Shown: in pieces, positions 43,556 through 51,745 of the stretch | How positions within the stretch are numbered: position 1 is the stretch's first letter | Layout of the letters: every line of letters starts with the position of its first letter | DNA from: Planococcus antarcticus DSM 14505 | GTDB lineage: Bacteria; Bacillota; Bacilli; Bacillales_A; Planococcaceae | NCBI RefSeq assembly: GCF_001687565.2 | Contig: NZ_CP016534.2 | Coordinates: 2,608,501-2,672,500, forward strand | Direction: 5' to 3' | Length of the DNA: 64,000 bases | The notes under the pieces: model-generated | Database searches by the model: none | What the model was told of the DNA's origin: nothing | Seen by the model: the letters and a program-made list of their open reading frames with translations, nothing else | Made by a program: the position numbers and the translations under genes

Positions 43556-44851
43556 ATGGAAACGGGAATGCGTTTAAAATATCATCGTTCGAAACAGAAA
43601 ATCAGTTTGGAAGAAGTCGCCTCTGGCATACTATCTCCCAGAGAACTTAAAAAAATGGAAAATGGCAGTAAAGATCCCGCTTTAAAAGACTTAGAAGCTT
43701 TATGCAAGAAACTAACTATACCTTTAGCACCTAAAGATAATCCAATAGGAAAGGTGCTTGTAAAAAACTTTAAAAATTCACTACTCCACCCGCAGAACAA
43801 AGCTAAAATCATGGAACAGTATACCGATATCCAAGGGCACCCCTTATTGCATGCAGACGAAGATGTGGAACTGGAGTATAGTATTCAGCAGATTAGGTAT
43901 TTTATTATCATCGGAGATTTGGATAGTGCCGAAGAGAAGATTAAAGAAATGGAACGTTTCAGAGAGTTTATGAATCAAGAGCAGTTCTATTTATTTCATA
44001 AATACAACGGAAACTACAATTACATTCTCAACGATTTTGAAAAAGCTCTCAAAACTTACCTTGTCGCTGAAAAAATAGCGCCTAATACAATTTCTGCTTC
44101 AGAACTTGGCGATCTTTATTACTCAATTGGAATTTCCAGCACCAAATGCAGAGAAACAGAAATGGCTTTTAAGTATTCCGAAATGGCGTTGAAGATTTAT
44201 CAGCAAGAGTTCATACCAAAGCGTATAGTAGAATGTCATTTAAATATAGCAATCACTCACCAACATTTCGGTAATTTCAGGATGTCGATGGAGCATTACA
44301 AAAATGCTTTGACAATAGGCAATAAACTAGAGATTGATATTCTGCGTTTTACGACAGAATTTAATCTAGGGTATTCTTACTTTATATACCAAAATTACAA
44401 TCTTTCAGTTGTTCACATTGAAAATTCATTAAAATATATTCACCCAGAATATACAGCAGACCTTTTATCAAGTTATTGCATTTTAATTAAATGTCAATAT
44501 GAGTTAAACAACTTTGACGCTGCAAAAGTATGGATTCGTAAAGGCTTAGAAATAGTGGAAAATAAGAAATTAAATATCCATTCTCCGACTAACCACATAT
44601 TTAAAGAAGCTTACATTGAATTTATTTGCTTGGTACACCTCTTGGACGAAAACTATGAAGATTTCGAAAACTATGTTCTAAGAAAATTAATTCCTAGTCT
44701 TGAGGCTACAGGCAATTACTTCGAAAGCGGCTATTATTTCGGACATTTAGGGCAAATATTTTATGAGCAAGAACGTTATAAAGAGTCAGCTGAAATCATG
44801 AACAAAGCAAGAGAATCATATAAGAATATTAATATTTTATTTAGGGAGTGA
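43556..44851 (+). CDS. RRNPP-type regulator: XRE helix-turn-helix plus TPR domain
   Basis: 431 residues from the ATG at 43556 (AAAGGAGAG upstream); an in-frame GTG at 43424 has no good site. Residues 5-60 are an XRE-type HTH (RLKYHRSKQKISLEEVASGI, ELKKMENGSKDPALKDLEAL). The rest is helical TPR: DFEKALKTYLVAEKIAP, GDLYYSIGISSTKCRETEMA, HLNIAITHQHFGNFRMSMEH, FNLGYSYFIYQNYNLSVVHI and GHLGQIFYEQERYKESAEIM. This layout and length match NprR/PlcR/AimR-like receptors that bind imported signalling peptides. The secreted repeat-peptide gene starts five bases after the stop, so the pair is probably one operon. Confidence 0.85.
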   Translation: METGMRLKYHRSKQKISLEEVASGILSPRELKKMENGSKDPALKDLEALCKKLTIPLAPKDNPIGKVLVKNFKNSLLHPQNKAKIMEQYTDIQGHPLLHADEDVELEYSIQQIRYFIIIGDLDSAEEKIKEMERFREFMNQEQFYLFHKYNGNYNYILNDFEKALKTYLVAEKIAPNTISASELGDLYYSIGISSTKCRETEMAFKYSEMALKIYQQEFIPKRIVECHLNIAITHQHFGNFRMSMEHYKNALTIGNKLEIDILRFTTEFNLGYSYFIYQNYNLSVVHIENSLKYIHPEYTADLLSSYCILIKCQYELNNFDAAKVWIRKGLEIVENKKLNIHSPTNHIFKEAYIEFICLVHLLDENYEDFENYVLRKLIPSLEATGNYFESGYYFGHLGQIFYEQERYKESAEIMNKARESYKNINILFRE

Positions 44852-44856
44852 AAGTG

Positions 44857-45288
44857 ATGAAAAAAGGAATAACAATTTTATTTTTCTCTATCCTTGCAAT
44901 AAGCACTTTATCATTTGACAATAATACAAATTCAACAGATGAATTTGCTGTCCAGGCCCGGGTTCCTGAGCCTTGGTCTACCGGCACCGAAGTCGCTGTC
45001 CAGGCTCGTGTTCCTGAGCCTTGGTCTACCGGCACCGAAGTCGCTGTCCAAGCTCGTGTTCCTGAGCCTTGGTCTACCGGCACCGAAGTCGCTGTCCAGG
45101 CTCGTGTTCCTGAGCCTTGGTCTACCGGTACCGAAGTCGCCGTCCAGGCTCGTGTTCCTGAGCCTTGGTCTACCGGCACCGAAGTCGCTGTCCAGGCTCG
45201 TGTTCCTGAGCCTTGGTCTACCGGTACCGAAGTCGCCGTCCAGGCTCGTGTTCCTGAGCCTTGGTCTGTTAAAAACCACCAAGCTTAA
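44857..45288 (+). CDS. Secreted multi-repeat peptide precursor, candidate quorum-sensing propeptide
   Basis: 143 residues from the ATG at 44857, eight bases after AGGGAG that overlaps the regulator stop. Residues 1-20 (MKKGITILFFSILAISTLSF) form a signal peptide; a polar spacer leads to residue 30. Then six full copies of a 16-residue unit, AVQARVPEPWSTGTEV, and a seventh ending AVQARVPEPWSVKNHQA. AVQA before R resembles a signal-peptidase site, so processing could release RVPEPW-type peptides. Its place behind an RRNPP receptor gene is the standard place for a cognate precursor. Precursors of this class normally hold one or few copies. Function is inferred. Confidence 0.8.
   Translation: MKKGITILFFSILAISTLSFDNNTNSTDEFAVQARVPEPWSTGTEVAVQARVPEPWSTGTEVAVQARVPEPWSTGTEVAVQARVPEPWSTGTEVAVQARVPEPWSTGTEVAVQARVPEPWSTGTEVAVQARVPEPWSVKNHQA
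44947..45267 (+). repeat. Seven in-frame 48-bp coding repeats
   Basis: Units begin at 44947, 44995, 45043, 45091, 45139, 45187 and 45235. Between copies only synonymous third-position changes are seen (for example gcc/gct, cgg/cgt, cag/caa, ggc/ggt). Because 48 is a multiple of three, all other frames are open too, producing spurious frames on both strands. Confidence 0.95.
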
Positions 45289-45304
45289 TAGTTTTATCCC
45301 ACAG

Positions 45305-45341
45305 AAGGTCGTCGCTTTTTTATATAGCGGCGGCCTTTTAT
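45305..45341 (+). terminator. Terminator of the regulator-precursor operon
   Basis: AAGGTCGTCGCT pairs with AGCGGCGGCCTT (two G-U pairs) around a nine-base loop, followed by TTTATCTTT. Confidence 0.75.
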
Positions 45342-45385
45342 CTTTCTCAAAGAGACTCAATCCCCTCACGAACGGAGAGACTCAT

Positions 45386-45990
45386 ATGAGTAATGGGAAT
45401 ACCTTTTCCTTACCTACTGACTATGAAGTTATGCGAAAGGTTAATTTAGCCAAAGACAAGCACTTTATTCTATTGATTCAACTCTGCTTTATTTTCACCA
45501 CTGGTACCCTAATCAGCTTCGCTTTGTGGGTTGACTTCCCCCTGTCAAACGGAATGAATCCATTTTCCTTATTTTTGATTACCATCTTTTGGTTTTAATT
45601 TACATGGCTCTTCATGAACTGACCCATGCCTTCTTTATCAATATTTTTTCGGCAGGCGTCCTTCCTTTTGGATTCGGTTTCCTTTTCTTTCAGTCGGTAG
45701 TGAAGCTTACTTTGATCGAAGAAGTTTTATCATTATCGCATTAGCACCTGTTCTGGTATGGGGCATATCGCTGTCTTTTTACTATTAATTGTTCCCACAC
45801 AGATTTCCCTCAGCTTTTATATACTTCTTACCCTAAACTTTGCTGGGTCAGCCGGTGATTACGTATAGGAGTCTTATATTGCCTTCACCTCTCCAGCAGG
45901 CATATTGTTTCAAGACAACGGAAAGGAGACGACGCTGTATATGCCAGTAGACAGCAAAAAAAGAGCCAAGAAAAAGTCAATCCCCGGATC
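45386..45990 (+). pseudogene. DUF3267 putative metalloprotease gene, broken by several frameshifts
   Basis: The start at 45386 (GGAGAG upstream) gives MSNGNTFSLPTDYEVMRKVN and two membrane segments, ending at a stop at 45598. The next frame continues at once with VLIYMALHELTHAFF, the HExxH zinc motif of DUF3267 proteins. A further shift near 45700 gives GSEAYFDRRSFIIIALAPVL, and later frames give NFAGSAGDYV and SPAGILFQDNGKETTLYMP. Together these rebuild a normal DUF3267 protein split over at least three frames. The 3' end is approximate. Relatives are unstudied membrane zinc proteases. Confidence 0.8.
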
Positions 45991-46016
45991 TTTTTTGTTT
46001 GGTTCTATGTTATTCA

Positions 46017-46751
46017 TTATTGATTTTGTTTTTTGTCAACTAAGCATTCATCTACAAAACGCTTGAAAATATTCATAGAAGCGTCGTCACCTTGAAGAGC
46101 AAATTCTTCTGGATGCCATTGGATGCCCATTGCGAATTGATGGTGCTTACTTTCCAGTGCCTCCACCAGTCCATCAGAAGCTTTCGCAGCCACAGTCAAT
46201 TGGTCTGATACATCTTTAACTCCTTGATGGTGGAAAGAGTTTACATTGAATTTTTTCTCTTTCATAATATCATACAACAAACTATTTTCTTCCAAAATTA
46301 CCGAGTGGGTGCGATGAGTCCGCATTGCCATTTGCTTGTGTTGGTGCAGTTCGCCTTCAAATTGAGCCTCTAAGTCTTGATAATTGGTACCGCCCAATGA
46401 AATATTGAACATTTGGAGTCCGCGGCACATTCCGATAAACGGTTTGTCCAGCTCAAGGAATTTTAAGATCAATTCTTTTTCATACTCATCACTGCCTGGA
46501 TATACAGCTCCAAGACGTAAATGAGGTTCTTCTCCGTACAGTGTCGGGTTAATGTCCCCTCCACCCGTGACAATCAGTCCATCCAAACGTTCACATAGCA
46601 ATGGGATATCTTCTTTGTCTACAATTGGTACAATCAGCGGCAAGCCGCCTGCCTTCAGAATTGCTCTGCCGTATACTGGATCTAATGAATAGGTTTGATC
46701 TTCTTCTACACGTGCTGTTATGCCGATTACTGGTTTGTTTTTAACTGTCAT
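46017..46751 (-). CDS. Class I glutamine amidotransferase-like hydrolase (peptidase C26, PuuD-like)
   Basis: 244 residues. KPVIGITARVEEDQTYSLDP, GLIVTGGGDINPTLYGEEP, the nucleophile elbow PFIGMCRGLQMFNISLGG, and GIQWHPEEFALQGDD with the catalytic His-Glu are intact. Members hydrolyse gamma-glutamyl amides such as gamma-glutamyl-GABA. No putrescine genes are adjacent, so the substrate is open. A partial inverted repeat with T run at about 45956-45995 may end the transcript. Confidence 0.88.
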   Translation of the reverse strand: MTVKNKPVIGITARVEEDQTYSLDPVYGRAILKAGGLPLIVPIVDKEDIPLLCERLDGLIVTGGGDINPTLYGEEPHLRLGAVYPGSDEYEKELILKFLELDKPFIGMCRGLQMFNISLGGTNYQDLEAQFEGELHQHKQMAMRTHRTHSVILEENSLLYDIMKEKKFNVNSFHHQGVKDVSDQLTVAAKASDGLVEALESKHHQFAMGIQWHPEEFALQGDDASMNIFKRFVDECLVDKKQNQ

Positions 46752-46905
46752 TGTAGCTTCCTCTTTTCTACTTAATCACATTGTCCATCAGTTTATATAC
46801 CCATTATCGTAAAACAAATAAACATCTTGTTGCATTCCCTACTATTGTCATGACTTGTATTAGTAGTATTGTTAGCTACTATCCATTTGTGATGTGTTCG
46901 AAACC

Positions 46906-46925
46906 AAAAAAACCCTTTTAAGGGT
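46906..46925 (-). terminator. Terminator of the alkyltransferase-like gene
   Basis: Minus strand ACCC / GGGT with a TTAAAA loop followed by seven T residues. Short stem, moderate support. Confidence 0.55.
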
Positions 46926-46940
46926 CTGTTTCAGCAGGAT

Positions 46941-47264
46941 TTATCTCTCTTCTTCTATCACAGGATCAAAGCGGAACCGATTTAAATCGATTTGATCATT
47001 TCCGTCTACTTCCACTCCTTCACTTTGCAGTGAGATCCTTTGGAAAAGTCGGGACTCTTCATCCCTTAGCACAATTTGCCCTTGTGCGTTAACGATTCTA
47101 TGCCAAGGCAATTCATGCTTGGCACTCATGCTGTGGAGTATTCTTGTTACTTGCCTAGCCGCTCGCGGACTTCCAGCCGTTGCCGCGATTTGGCCATAGG
47201 TCATTATTTTGCCTGCTGGAATTTGCTTTATAACGTTCAAAGCTTTTTCAGTAAAAGTTTGCAT
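46941..47264 (-). CDS. Alkyltransferase-like (ATL) DNA-repair protein
   Basis: 107 residues, the DNA-binding domain of the O6-alkylguanine transferase family only. GKIMTYGQIAATAGSPRAAR and VTRILHSMSAKHELPWHRIV match, but the acceptor Cys of PCHR is Trp (W54, PWHR). ATL proteins bind alkylated guanine and pass the lesion to nucleotide excision repair rather than repairing it directly. It follows the hypothetical gene by 36 bases. Confidence 0.9.
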   Translation of the reverse strand: MQTFTEKALNVIKQIPAGKIMTYGQIAATAGSPRAARQVTRILHSMSAKHELPWHRIVNAQGQIVLRDEESRLFQRISLQSEGVEVDGNDQIDLNRFRFDPVIEEER

Positions 47265-47299
47265 TTATTTCATCCATCCCATTGCCATTGTGATTCTGC

Positions 47300-47773
47300 T
47301 TATTTTTTCTCTTTTTTAATTTTTTCTAACAAGCTCCCATTTTCATATTCTGCAAGGAGTTCTTGTGCAAATTCATATAATGACAACTTTCCCGCATCTA
47401 TATCCAGCCCACCGCTTTCGGCGTGTTTGCATTTATAATACTCTACCATCCGCTCAACCAATTCTTCAAGCCCTTGAAGTGATTGTTCATTTTCATGCTG
47501 TAATGGACGTGACAAATCGATGCCTTTCGCTTCATTTAAATATAGAAATTTCATCTGGTCTATATTATCAACTGCCTGATCAAATAGCTGCTGGTTCTTA
47601 TCCAAGCGATAAAAATTTCTCCAAAAAACAAAAATTTCCTTTGCTACTCCTAACTTTTTTGCTCCAAGAGACGCATTTAACCCTTCGACTACACAGATTT
47701 CATACATAATTTTTCTTAAAGATTTTTTATATTCTCGTTCTACAACACCCTTATATTGCATGTATCTCATCAT
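47300..47773 (-). CDS. Hypothetical protein
   Basis: 157 residues, soluble and highly charged, not recognised. Residues 15-55 (LRKIMYEICVVEGLNASLGA, KKLGVAKEIFVFWRNFYRL) could form a helix-turn-helix, and the rest is predicted helical with a Lys-rich end. Spacing of 52 bases from the FemAB-like gene and 36 to the ATL gene suggests one leftward operon with them. Function cannot be assigned. Confidence 0.6.
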   Translation of the reverse strand: MMRYMQYKGVVEREYKKSLRKIMYEICVVEGLNASLGAKKLGVAKEIFVFWRNFYRLDKNQQLFDQAVDNIDQMKFLYLNEAKGIDLSRPLQHENEQSLQGLEELVERMVEYYKCKHAESGGLDIDAGKLSLYEFAQELLAEYENGSLLEKIKKEKK

Positions 47774-47825
47774 TATACCTCCCAGGAATAACTTTGATGT
47801 TTATGCTTTTCCACTCAAATGCAGC

Positions 47826-48836
47826 CTAAATGTTTCGGTATCTTCGAGCAATGTCGTTGTCTTCTAAAGAAACCAATTTGTTATAGATTTGCTGATTGTG
47901 TACTTGCTGCCCTATATAGAAAACAGCCGGTTTGCAATTGGCAATTCTTTTTTTTGTTTTTTTCTCCCTATTTGTATCTCCTTGAAAATCGCTGCCTAAG
48001 TGAAAAAAAGCGTAGTAATTTTCTTCTCCCCACTCAGCAACTTTCAAAAGCAGGGTCCTCATAGTATCATCGCTGTCTGCTTCAGACAAACTGCCTTCCA
48101 GATGAAAGTAAATGGTGTCTCCCATCGCCAGAATATAGCAGGCCGATACAAGTTTGTTTTCATGATAGGCACCAAATAAATGAAGATTAGATCCCATCGA
48201 ACTGATCAATGTTTCAAAATAATCGTTTGTGAAAAAGTAATAACTGTCTGCTTCTTCTCTTCGTCTTGCAGCAGAGTAATACAACACAAGAAATTCAAAC
48301 ATATGGCGCACAGTTCCCAATTTTTTCACTGTCAAATTCGAACCTTTTTCATTGTCCTCATTAGATAGCTGAGAATTTTTCACAGAACCAAAATAATCTT
48401 TTAGCTTGATTGAGAAAGTTTCATACAGCGGAGAAATTTCCAGGTGATCTTTAAAAAAACAGGCATTTTCTTTCAAAGGATGAAAGCGGATATATTCAGC
48501 AATAATTCTCTCATTCTCACAATACTCAACAAAAGCTTTCCTGAAGTTGGTAGCCAAATCCATATGATTTTTCCCCGCTTTTAATATCGGTCCTCCATAA
48601 CCGAAAGGGGTCGTAGTATCAAAATAAGGGGTGTCCACTTCATTTAATTGTCGCTTAATAAAAGGATAAGCAACTTCTCCATCATCGTCTTTATAGTAAA
48701 AAAGAAAAGCTTCTCCTGGATCTAATTTCAGAGCACTTAAAAAATACTGGCTAGTATAATAAATATCTGATACTTGTAAAATGTCGAGAATCTTTTGCCA
48801 ACGACCATGCTCTTGTATAGCTATTAGTTCGTACAT
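47826..48836 (-). CDS. GNAT/FemAB-like acyltransferase (BioF2-like, Acetyltransf_6 type)
   Basis: 336 residues from the ATG at 48836 (AGGGGTGG upstream), 28 bases after the Wzz-like stop. YYTSQYFLSALKLDPGEAFL and TPFGYGGPI mark the first GNAT-like half; the second half has LFGAYHENKLVSACYILAMG and YFHLEGSLSEADSDDTMRTL, LLKVAEWGEENYYAFFHLG. Such proteins are often found in exopolysaccharide or cell-wall modification loci and transfer acyl or aminoacyl groups. Substrate unknown. Confidence 0.72.
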   Translation of the reverse strand: MYELIAIQEHGRWQKILDILQVSDIYYTSQYFLSALKLDPGEAFLFYYKDDDGEVAYPFIKRQLNEVDTPYFDTTTPFGYGGPILKAGKNHMDLATNFRKAFVEYCENERIIAEYIRFHPLKENACFFKDHLEISPLYETFSIKLKDYFGSVKNSQLSNEDNEKGSNLTVKKLGTVRHMFEFLVLYYSAARRREEADSYYFFTNDYFETLISSMGSNLHLFGAYHENKLVSACYILAMGDTIYFHLEGSLSEADSDDTMRTLLLKVAEWGEENYYAFFHLGSDFQGDTNREKKTKKRIANCKPAVFYIGQQVHNQQIYNKLVSLEDNDIARRYRNI

Positions 48837-48864
48837 ACATTCCACCCCTGCTTTACCTTGAAAA

Positions 48865-49533
48865 TCATTTGAATACTGTCTGCAACTGATTTTCTTTTTT
48901 TCGTATAACTCTATTTGTGGAATCGACAGCAGCTTTAACTGCAACAGTGCTGAATGTTATAAGAATACTGAAAATAAAACCACAAGCTGCCGCTATAGCT
49001 AAGCCAAGCGTCAGTCCTTGTTGGCTGAGAATTACTTCTTTATCTTCCGATAATGCCTGCGAAATAATATTCACATGATCAGCTTTCAATGAGGCTTTTA
49101 CTTCATTTTGAAAGATAAATCCTATTGTATTGGCAATTTTCGCTGATACATAGCTGTCATCGGAAGAAACAGTAATCGTTAAAACTGGTGAATTATCGGT
49201 ATGGGTCACATTGATTTGTTTCTGTAAATCGGCGACGGAACTTTCCAATCCTAGTTCTTTTTTCACTTTCAATAGTATTTCAGGACTTATTGCAAAACTT
49301 GCATAGGCTTCGATAATCTGAGAGTCTATCTTACTGCTTTCCACTGCTAAGTGTGGCGTAGCGGACGCTGACTCTTCAATGAGCATTTGGCTCGATGCCT
49401 GATACTGCGGTTTAAGAATAAAAGCAAATACGACCCATACTCCCAACATTAGAAGAAGTGTGAAGGCAAACGCTATGCGGACATGATTTTTCAAGTTTAT
49501 CAATGGATGCACTATAACTTTGTTATCTGCCAT
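48865..49533 (-). CDS. Wzz/YveK-like polysaccharide chain-length or kinase-modulator protein
   Basis: 222 residues. A membrane helix near 20-42 (AFAFTLLLMLGVWVVFAFIL), the Wzz start motif KPQYQASSQMLI, an extracytoplasmic helical region, and a second helix (GLALAIAAACGFIF-like, residues about 180-202) with a basic cytoplasmic tail. Such proteins modulate tyrosine kinases and polymerases in capsule synthesis. No kinase, polymerase or glycosyltransferase is nearby. GGAGGGAG precedes the ATG. Confidence 0.75.
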   Translation of the reverse strand: MADNKVIVHPLINLKNHVRIAFAFTLLLMLGVWVVFAFILKPQYQASSQMLIEESASATPHLAVESSKIDSQIIEAYASFAISPEILLKVKKELGLESSVADLQKQINVTHTDNSPVLTITVSSDDSYVSAKIANTIGFIFQNEVKASLKADHVNIISQALSEDKEVILSQQGLTLGLAIAAACGFIFSILITFSTVAVKAAVDSTNRVIRKKENQLQTVFK

Positions 49534-49853
49534 CAGGTTCTCCCTCCTTTATTCGAAAACATATGGATTATTTGCATTTATTTCTAAAAATTCAGATTAT
49601 AATAGTTCATTTATATCATATTTCCTTGATTCAATCTACCCTTTTTAGGATATTTTTTTAATTATTCTTAAAAAATATAAGTATTTAGTCTTCTAATATA
49701 AATAAAATTATAAAAAATTCCTTTAAAATAGTTCATTATAACTAATATTGTTTCTTTTTCTTCACTAGTTCTTAAGGCTTACTCTATTATCGGAAATGTC
49801 TGCTCTTCCTTTTGTCTTCACCCCATTAATTTTTCTTGTTTAATCTTAGATAC
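49534..49853. other. AT-rich intergenic region
   Basis: 320 bases upstream of the Wzz-like gene. A minus-strand TATAAT around 49598-49603 could be its -10, without a good -35. The 11-base AATAGTTCATT occurs twice (about 49602 and 49728). No gene is seen. Confidence 0.4.
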
Positions 49854-49890
49854 AAAAAAGCATCCCTCATTGGAGATGAGAGATGCTTTT
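49854..49890. terminator. Terminator of the winged-helix gene
   Basis: AAAAGCATC / GATGCTTTT outer stem with inner CTCAT/ATGAG, flanked by A and T runs. Confidence 0.85.
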
Positions 49891-49900
49891 ACTGCTATTT

Positions 49901-50194
49901 TTACCATAAGCCGATGATGCCGTTTCTTCGGTATATTACTTCTTTCGACTCGAGTGTCTTCAAAACCTTAGTTAAAGTCTGATGTGAAATATTAATGTCT
50001 GCAGTAATTTCTTTAATTGTTTTAAAAAGAACACCCTCTGATGAAGCATTTTTCAGAAAATAATGTACGAATTTTTCTCCAATTTCTGCTGTTTTTTCAG
50101 TTTCTGATGAAAAATATTCACGGGAGTCATTGAGAATTTTATCTTCTGAAAAAACTTTTGCATGGCTATGCACTTGGTTTTCCATTACTTTCAT
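49901..50194 (-). CDS. Small winged-helix DNA-binding protein (RepL-like)
   Basis: 97 residues from the ATG at 50194 (GGAGGT upstream). The C-terminal half, LFKTIKEITADINISHQTLT, KVLKTLESKEVIYRRNGIIG, reads as a winged helix of the type found in RepL-like plasmid proteins and small regulators. The N-terminal 45 residues are polar. It is alone between terminators. Regulator is more likely than replication protein because of its small size and chromosomal setting. Confidence 0.6.
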   Translation of the reverse strand: MKVMENQVHSHAKVFSEDKILNDSREYFSSETEKTAEIGEKFVHYFLKNASSEGVLFKTIKEITADINISHQTLTKVLKTLESKEVIYRRNGIIGLW

Positions 50195-50347
50195 CTAACC
50201 ACCTCCAAAAATTCCAGCCCTTCACGCGCTTGTTATTTATATACCCTTTCTTTATAAAAATATACACACTATATCAATTAATACTGATAATTCCAAAATT
50301 AATAAATGATATCCATTATAAGGATTTTTTATCCTATTGATACAAAA

Positions 50348-50380
50348 AACCCTCAGAAAAGAAGATCCTTGTCTGAGGGT
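50348..50380 (-). terminator. Terminator of the N-carbamoylase gene
   Basis: ACCCTCAG / CTGAGGGT stem with a 16-base loop followed by a T run on the minus strand. Confidence 0.8.
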
Positions 50381-50405
50381 TCTGGCTTAAAAAGAGCTAG
50401 AATGC

Positions 50406-51707
50406 TTATTTCTCCATTGCGTCTTCAATAAAATCTTTCAGTACATGAATGCCTGTCACACAATCATTTAGGGAAGACCATTCTTTTGGGTTGTGGCTGA
50501 TACCATCTTTGCTTTTTACAAAGAGCATTGCTACTGGGATAAAACGTCCAAGGTTCATAGCATCGTGTCCTGCTCCACTCGGAATATACGTTGGCGTAAT
50601 TCCGAATTTTTCTAAGGAAGCAGCCAAGCGTTTTTGTAAATCTTCCGCGATTGGTACTGGCTTTATGCGTGTGTTCAGTTTGATATTGGAAGGGATATCA
50701 TGTTTTGCTGCAATTTTTTCTGCCTGCTCGACCAGCTGATCGATGAGGCGGTCTCTCGGTTCTTCTTTAATGTCTCGAATATCGACGAGCATTCTCACTT
50801 TTTCCGGAATGACATTCGCACCGTTTGGAAAGACATCCAACTTCCCAACCGTGGCCACAGCTGTGTCGCTAATCCCTTTTGGAAATTCAGGAATTGACTG
50901 GAGAAACTCTGCTGCCGCTACAAGAGAATCTTTTCTTCCAATCATTGGTGTATTTCCGGCATGCCCTGCTTCTCCGATAAATTCCACTTCGAGCCAGGCA
51001 GGACCCGCAATGCCCGTGACGATCCCAACAGACTGATTTGCTTTTTCCAGTTTCTTACCTTGTTCGATATGCACTTCTACAAATAATTCCAATTCGTTTA
51101 TATTCCTTTTAGCTGCTTTAAAAGCCTCTAAGGTACTGCCATAATGGGCTAAAACCTGTTCAAGAGTTTCTCCATTGTAATCCCGGAGCTGTGACATTTC
51201 CTGTTCAGAGATGGCCCCTGTCATCGCTTGGCTTCCGGTTAATCCACTATTGAAACGCGAGCCTTCTTCGTCAGAAAAAATGATAACCTCATAGGGTTTT
51301 TCTGGAATATAACCAGTTTCCTTCCACGATTCCACTACTTCTAAAGCAGACAACACTCCAAGAGGACCATCAAAATTCCCGCCATTTGGAACACTGTCGA
51401 CGTGGGATCCCGATGCAATAGCTCGCCCGCTATTTTTCCCTTTTAATCTAGCGGTAATGTTGCCTGCTCCATCTTCAGAAACCGTTAATCCGGCATCCGC
51501 CATCCATTTTTTGACTAGTGTTTTCGCTTCTTTTTCTTCGTTTGAAAAGCCAGGCCGCTTAACGCCGCCAACTTGTATAAATCCAATTTGTGACAATTCG
51601 AATAATCTTCTTGCAATGCGCTCTCCATGAATCCCTGAATGATCAAGGGTATTATCGTAGTCTTTCATTAACTCTTCGTATAAAGGATTATTGTGATTTA
51701 CTGGCAT
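50406..51707 (-). CDS. M20 family N-carbamoyl-L-amino acid hydrolase / allantoate amidohydrolase
   Basis: 433 residues from the ATG at 51707 (AAGGAGG upstream). Dinuclear metal ligands are visible: ASGSHVDSVPNGGNFDG (His, Asp), IFSDEEGSRFNSG (Glu), EVHIEQGKKLE (His) and SGAGHDAMNLG (His). The enzyme removes N-carbamoyl or ureido groups from amino acids or related compounds. It is transcribed after a decayed M20D amidohydrolase and a transporter gene, suggesting a small uptake and hydrolysis operon. Confidence 0.88.
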   Translation of the reverse strand: MPVNHNNPLYEELMKDYDNTLDHSGIHGERIARRLFELSQIGFIQVGGVKRPGFSNEEKEAKTLVKKWMADAGLTVSEDGAGNITARLKGKNSGRAIASGSHVDSVPNGGNFDGPLGVLSALEVVESWKETGYIPEKPYEVIIFSDEEGSRFNSGLTGSQAMTGAISEQEMSQLRDYNGETLEQVLAHYGSTLEAFKAAKRNINELELFVEVHIEQGKKLEKANQSVGIVTGIAGPAWLEVEFIGEAGHAGNTPMIGRKDSLVAAAEFLQSIPEFPKGISDTAVATVGKLDVFPNGANVIPEKVRMLVDIRDIKEEPRDRLIDQLVEQAEKIAAKHDIPSNIKLNTRIKPVPIAEDLQKRLAASLEKFGITPTYIPSGAGHDAMNLGRFIPVAMLFVKSKDGISHNPKEWSSLNDCVTGIHVLKDFIEDAMEK

Positions 51708-51745
51708 AGTGTCCTCCTTGATTTTGACTAATACTCTTGATTCTA

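Noticed and set aside
44841..45369. Antisense and shifted repeat frames over the peptide precursor
   Set aside because: All frames are open because the 48-bp unit is a multiple of three; only the frame at 44857 has a Shine-Dalgarno site, a signal peptide and synonymous-only variation.
46941..47264. Methylated-DNA-protein cysteine methyltransferase
   Set aside because: The acceptor Cys is replaced by Trp and the protein is only the DNA-binding half, so ATL is the better call.
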